NCBI GenBank assembly: GCA_029203185.1
Contig: CP119310.1
Coordinates: forward strand, 682,001-746,000
Source of the DNA: Candidatus Chryseobacterium colombiense
GTDB taxonomy: Bacteria > Bacteroidota > Bacteroidia > Flavobacteriales > Weeksellaceae
Direction: 5' to 3'
DNA length: 64,000 nucleotides
Under the pieces are notes generated by a model. It saw only the letters and a program-made list of their open reading frames with translations, searched no databases and had not been told where the DNA came from. The position numbers and the translations under genes were made by a program. Every line of letters begins with the position of its first letter. The stretch's first letter is position 1. Positions 62,627-64,000 of this stretch are shown piece by piece.

Positions 62627-62920
62627 TTGGTTTTTTGGTTTGATACTAGTAATCAACCTATTATTATGCCAAGAAGTATTTAAACATTATTCATCCTAAA
62701 ACAAAGTAACAAGCTCTGATAAAAAGATTTTATTATTTTTTCTTAAATAATCTTAATTATTCCTAAAAAAATGAATGTCTAAAGTTTTTGGCACAGAATT
62801 TTAATAAGGATATATAACTCATGTTTAATTTGAGTTTTCATGGTTATTAGTTTTTATCCTCAGAATTTCTGAGGATTTTTTTGTTTATCCCGGAAAACAG
62901 GAAAGATAAAATGAAATAGC
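62627..62920. other. Intergenic region with a short terminated transcript candidate
   Basis: The 290 bases hold a TTGGCAC sequence (62788-62794) resembling a sigma-54 -24 element but without a GC at -12, a 9-codon frame (62821-62850, MFNLSFHGY) and the terminator at 62856-62882. No longer gene is present. It could encode a small RNA or a leader peptide. Confidence 0.4.
62856..62882 (+). terminator. Orphan terminator
   Basis: ATCCTCAG, a 5-base loop, CTGAGGAT and a T7 run. It follows no annotated plus-strand gene, so it must end a short or unannotated transcript. Confidence 0.75.
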
Positions 62921-63418
62921 CTATTTCTTTTTTATCCCGATCATTCGTAAGGCTGTTCGGGTTAAATAGATCTCATCAAACGAAGTAAGTGATTCCACAT
63001 CCTGAAAAGATGAGAAACTAAGATCATTTTTATTAAAGGACAATTCGATGGAAGTATTATAGGTTGCAACTATTCTCACGCGGGAATAGCCGTTATAATC
63101 TACTTTAAAATCTTTAAACAGGCATTGTTGCTCTGCAGCCTGGTATATTCTGTATTCTTCAAATAAGGTAATATCATTTGTTTCTCCCTTGCTGTTGTGT
63201 TCAAGAGTTTTCCAAGAAGTGTAGTTTTTAGGTTCCTTTAAAACATTTCCTTGCTGGTCCACAGGAACAAACATTCCTAGGCGTAAAGGCTTTTTTAAGA
63301 AATTAGCATAGTTCTTCATCAGTTTTAATGTTTGAAGATCTGCATATCCTTCATGGGAATAATATTCTAAGACGAACGTAGTCATCGGGATCAGCTTATG
63401 AGACGCATCATGCTGCAT
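62921..63418 (-). CDS. Hypothetical protein
   Basis: The 165-residue protein (MQHDASHKLIPMTTFVLEYYS) has an internal Met at position 12 (63385) that could be the true start. It is mostly polar with a strand-rich middle (GYSRVRIVATYNTSIELSFNK) and ends ALRMIGIKKK. Nothing resembling a catalytic motif, signal peptide or membrane helix is seen. The family is not recognised. Confidence 0.65.
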   Translation of the reverse strand: MQHDASHKLIPMTTFVLEYYSHEGYADLQTLKLMKNYANFLKKPLRLGMFVPVDQQGNVLKEPKNYTSWKTLEHNSKGETNDITLFEEYRIYQAAEQQCLFKDFKVDYNGYSRVRIVATYNTSIELSFNKNDLSFSSFQDVESLTSFDEIYLTRTALRMIGIKKK

Positions 63419-63585
63419 AGTTACAAGGTCATTTAAAAAAAATTAAAATTAATATTTTTATTCATTTTATCAAGTCTCATTGGTAAATAATAGTGTATTT
63501 ATTTTAATTTGTTGATTATTAATTGTTTGTTTTTGATTTTTTAGACTGTTAATGATCCGGATAGTTTCGAAATAAAATTAATCCC

Positions 63586-63593
63586 TATTTTTG
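63586..63593 (+). promoter_or_regulatory. -7 promoter element for the peroxidase gene
   Basis: TATTTTTG is an exact TAnnTTTG match, 18 bases before the ATG at 63611. Confidence 0.55.
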
Positions 63594-63610
63594 TTGAAAT
63601 TCATCGGAAA

Positions 63611-64000
63611 ATGAAGAATGTACTAAGCTGGTTTTTAGTTTTATTTCTTACTGTTTCACTGTTAAACAATTGTCTGAATAATAATAAGGTTCAGAAAGAA
63701 ATCAGCGGAAAAAAATCTTTCATTGCCAAGCTTAGGGAATTGTATTCTTCCGGAGATACTTCAAAATGGCCTGTTCCGATGCTGGATGAAGAGGCTAAAC
63801 CGTATTTTTCAGAAATTGGACATCTTCCAGAAATAGAGTTTCCGAGGGATAATACATATTCTCCCGAAAAAGCAGTGTTGGGAAAAATCCTTTTTTATGA
63901 TCCGAGGCTTTCAGGTTCTAATCAAATTGCCTGTGCTTCTTGCCATGATCCTGAATTGGGATGGTGTGATAATAGAATGATTTCTTTTGGACACGACAGA
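63611..64000 (+). CDS. Cytochrome-c peroxidase family protein, N-terminal fragment
   Basis: The frame from the ATG at 63611 runs off the right edge (130 codons seen). It has a signal-like start (MKNVLSWFLVLFLTVSLLNNCLNN; a Cys at 21 could be a lipobox), then the di-haem peroxidase N-terminal domain with YSPEKAVLGKILFYDPRLSG and the first haem-binding CASCHDPELG motif near residue 109. This matches the PF03150 CCP/MauG family. It reduces H2O2 in the periplasm in characterised relatives. The second haem site lies outside the window. Confidence 0.9.
   Translation, partial: MKNVLSWFLVLFLTVSLLNNCLNNNKVQKEISGKKSFIAKLRELYSSGDTSKWPVPMLDEEAKPYFSEIGHLPEIEFPRDNTYSPEKAVLGKILFYDPRLSGSNQIACASCHDPELGWCDNRMISFGHDR

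Overview
The window looks like a chromosomal segment of a Flavobacteriia member, most likely Chryseobacterium or a close relative. This rests on low GC, the Bacteroidetes-type -7 promoter element TAnnTTTG ahead of many genes, weak Shine-Dalgarno signals, and family content: an RND pump fused to an outer-membrane factor, OMP_b-brl_3 type outer-membrane proteins, DUF4142 and lmo0937-type stress proteins, and a Kdp locus with outer-membrane porins. Assignments come from reading the sequence and from recalled family knowledge; no database was searched. I saw no rRNA, tRNA, CRISPR array, phage or insertion sequence.

Layout. 1-1144: start of a secreted protein, then mostly non-coding DNA with hairpins. 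1145-4781: a general-stress short-chain dehydrogenase, three paralogous Crp/Fnr regulators and an orphan 68-residue protein, with FNR-like palindromes between them. 4845-14554: a DNA-repair island with a CinA-type protein, Ku and LigD (NHEJ; ligD is broken at an A10 tract), facing an opposing four-gene operon with 4-bp overlaps (MBL exonuclease, ATP-dependent ligase, Lhr-like helicase, PdeM phosphoesterase). 14586-19161: a PPOX-fold stress protein, two ferritin-like proteins, a fasciclin protein and an ECF sigma/anti-sigma pair. 19385-25280: MarR regulator, crtI, crtB, SRPBCC protein, crtZ, lycopene cyclase and photolyase, a light-protection operon behind a perfect 20-bp operator. 25289-26782: a duplicated regulatory module with two more FNR-like promoters, one driving a predicted small RNA and one a tiny membrane protein, then a DUF4142 lipoprotein.

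26963-29395: beta-propeller/phosphoesterase fusion. 29503-35596: metal-efflux operon with a CzcA-type RND pump fused to its outer-membrane factor, plus the adaptor. 35675-36661: an Ntn-hydrolase gene lacking a normal start. 36978-44108: amidohydrolase, SNF2 helicase with SWIM finger, aspartyl protease, and an XRE membrane regulator. 44232-56269: a Kdp potassium system organised as sigma-54 response regulator, small proteins, kdpF, kdpA, kdpB, kdpC, two porins, a KdpD sensor-domain protein without kinase, and a separate histidine kinase. 56305-64000: ClC protein, small unknowns, outer-membrane beta-barrel protein, SDR, and the start of a di-haem peroxidase.

The most distinctive signal is a set of five 18-bp palindromes (consensus TTATGAyNNNrTCATAA, arms 7, spacer 4). 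Four sit exactly 33 or 34 bp, centre to centre, upstream of a TAnnTTTG box, which is the geometry expected of class II activator sites. Together with the three Crp/Fnr paralogues this suggests a local regulon that includes a ~60-nt RNA. Two further oddities are genes whose only plausible start is ATT (the ECF sigma factor and possibly the Ntn hydrolase) and the ligD frameshift in a homopolymer.
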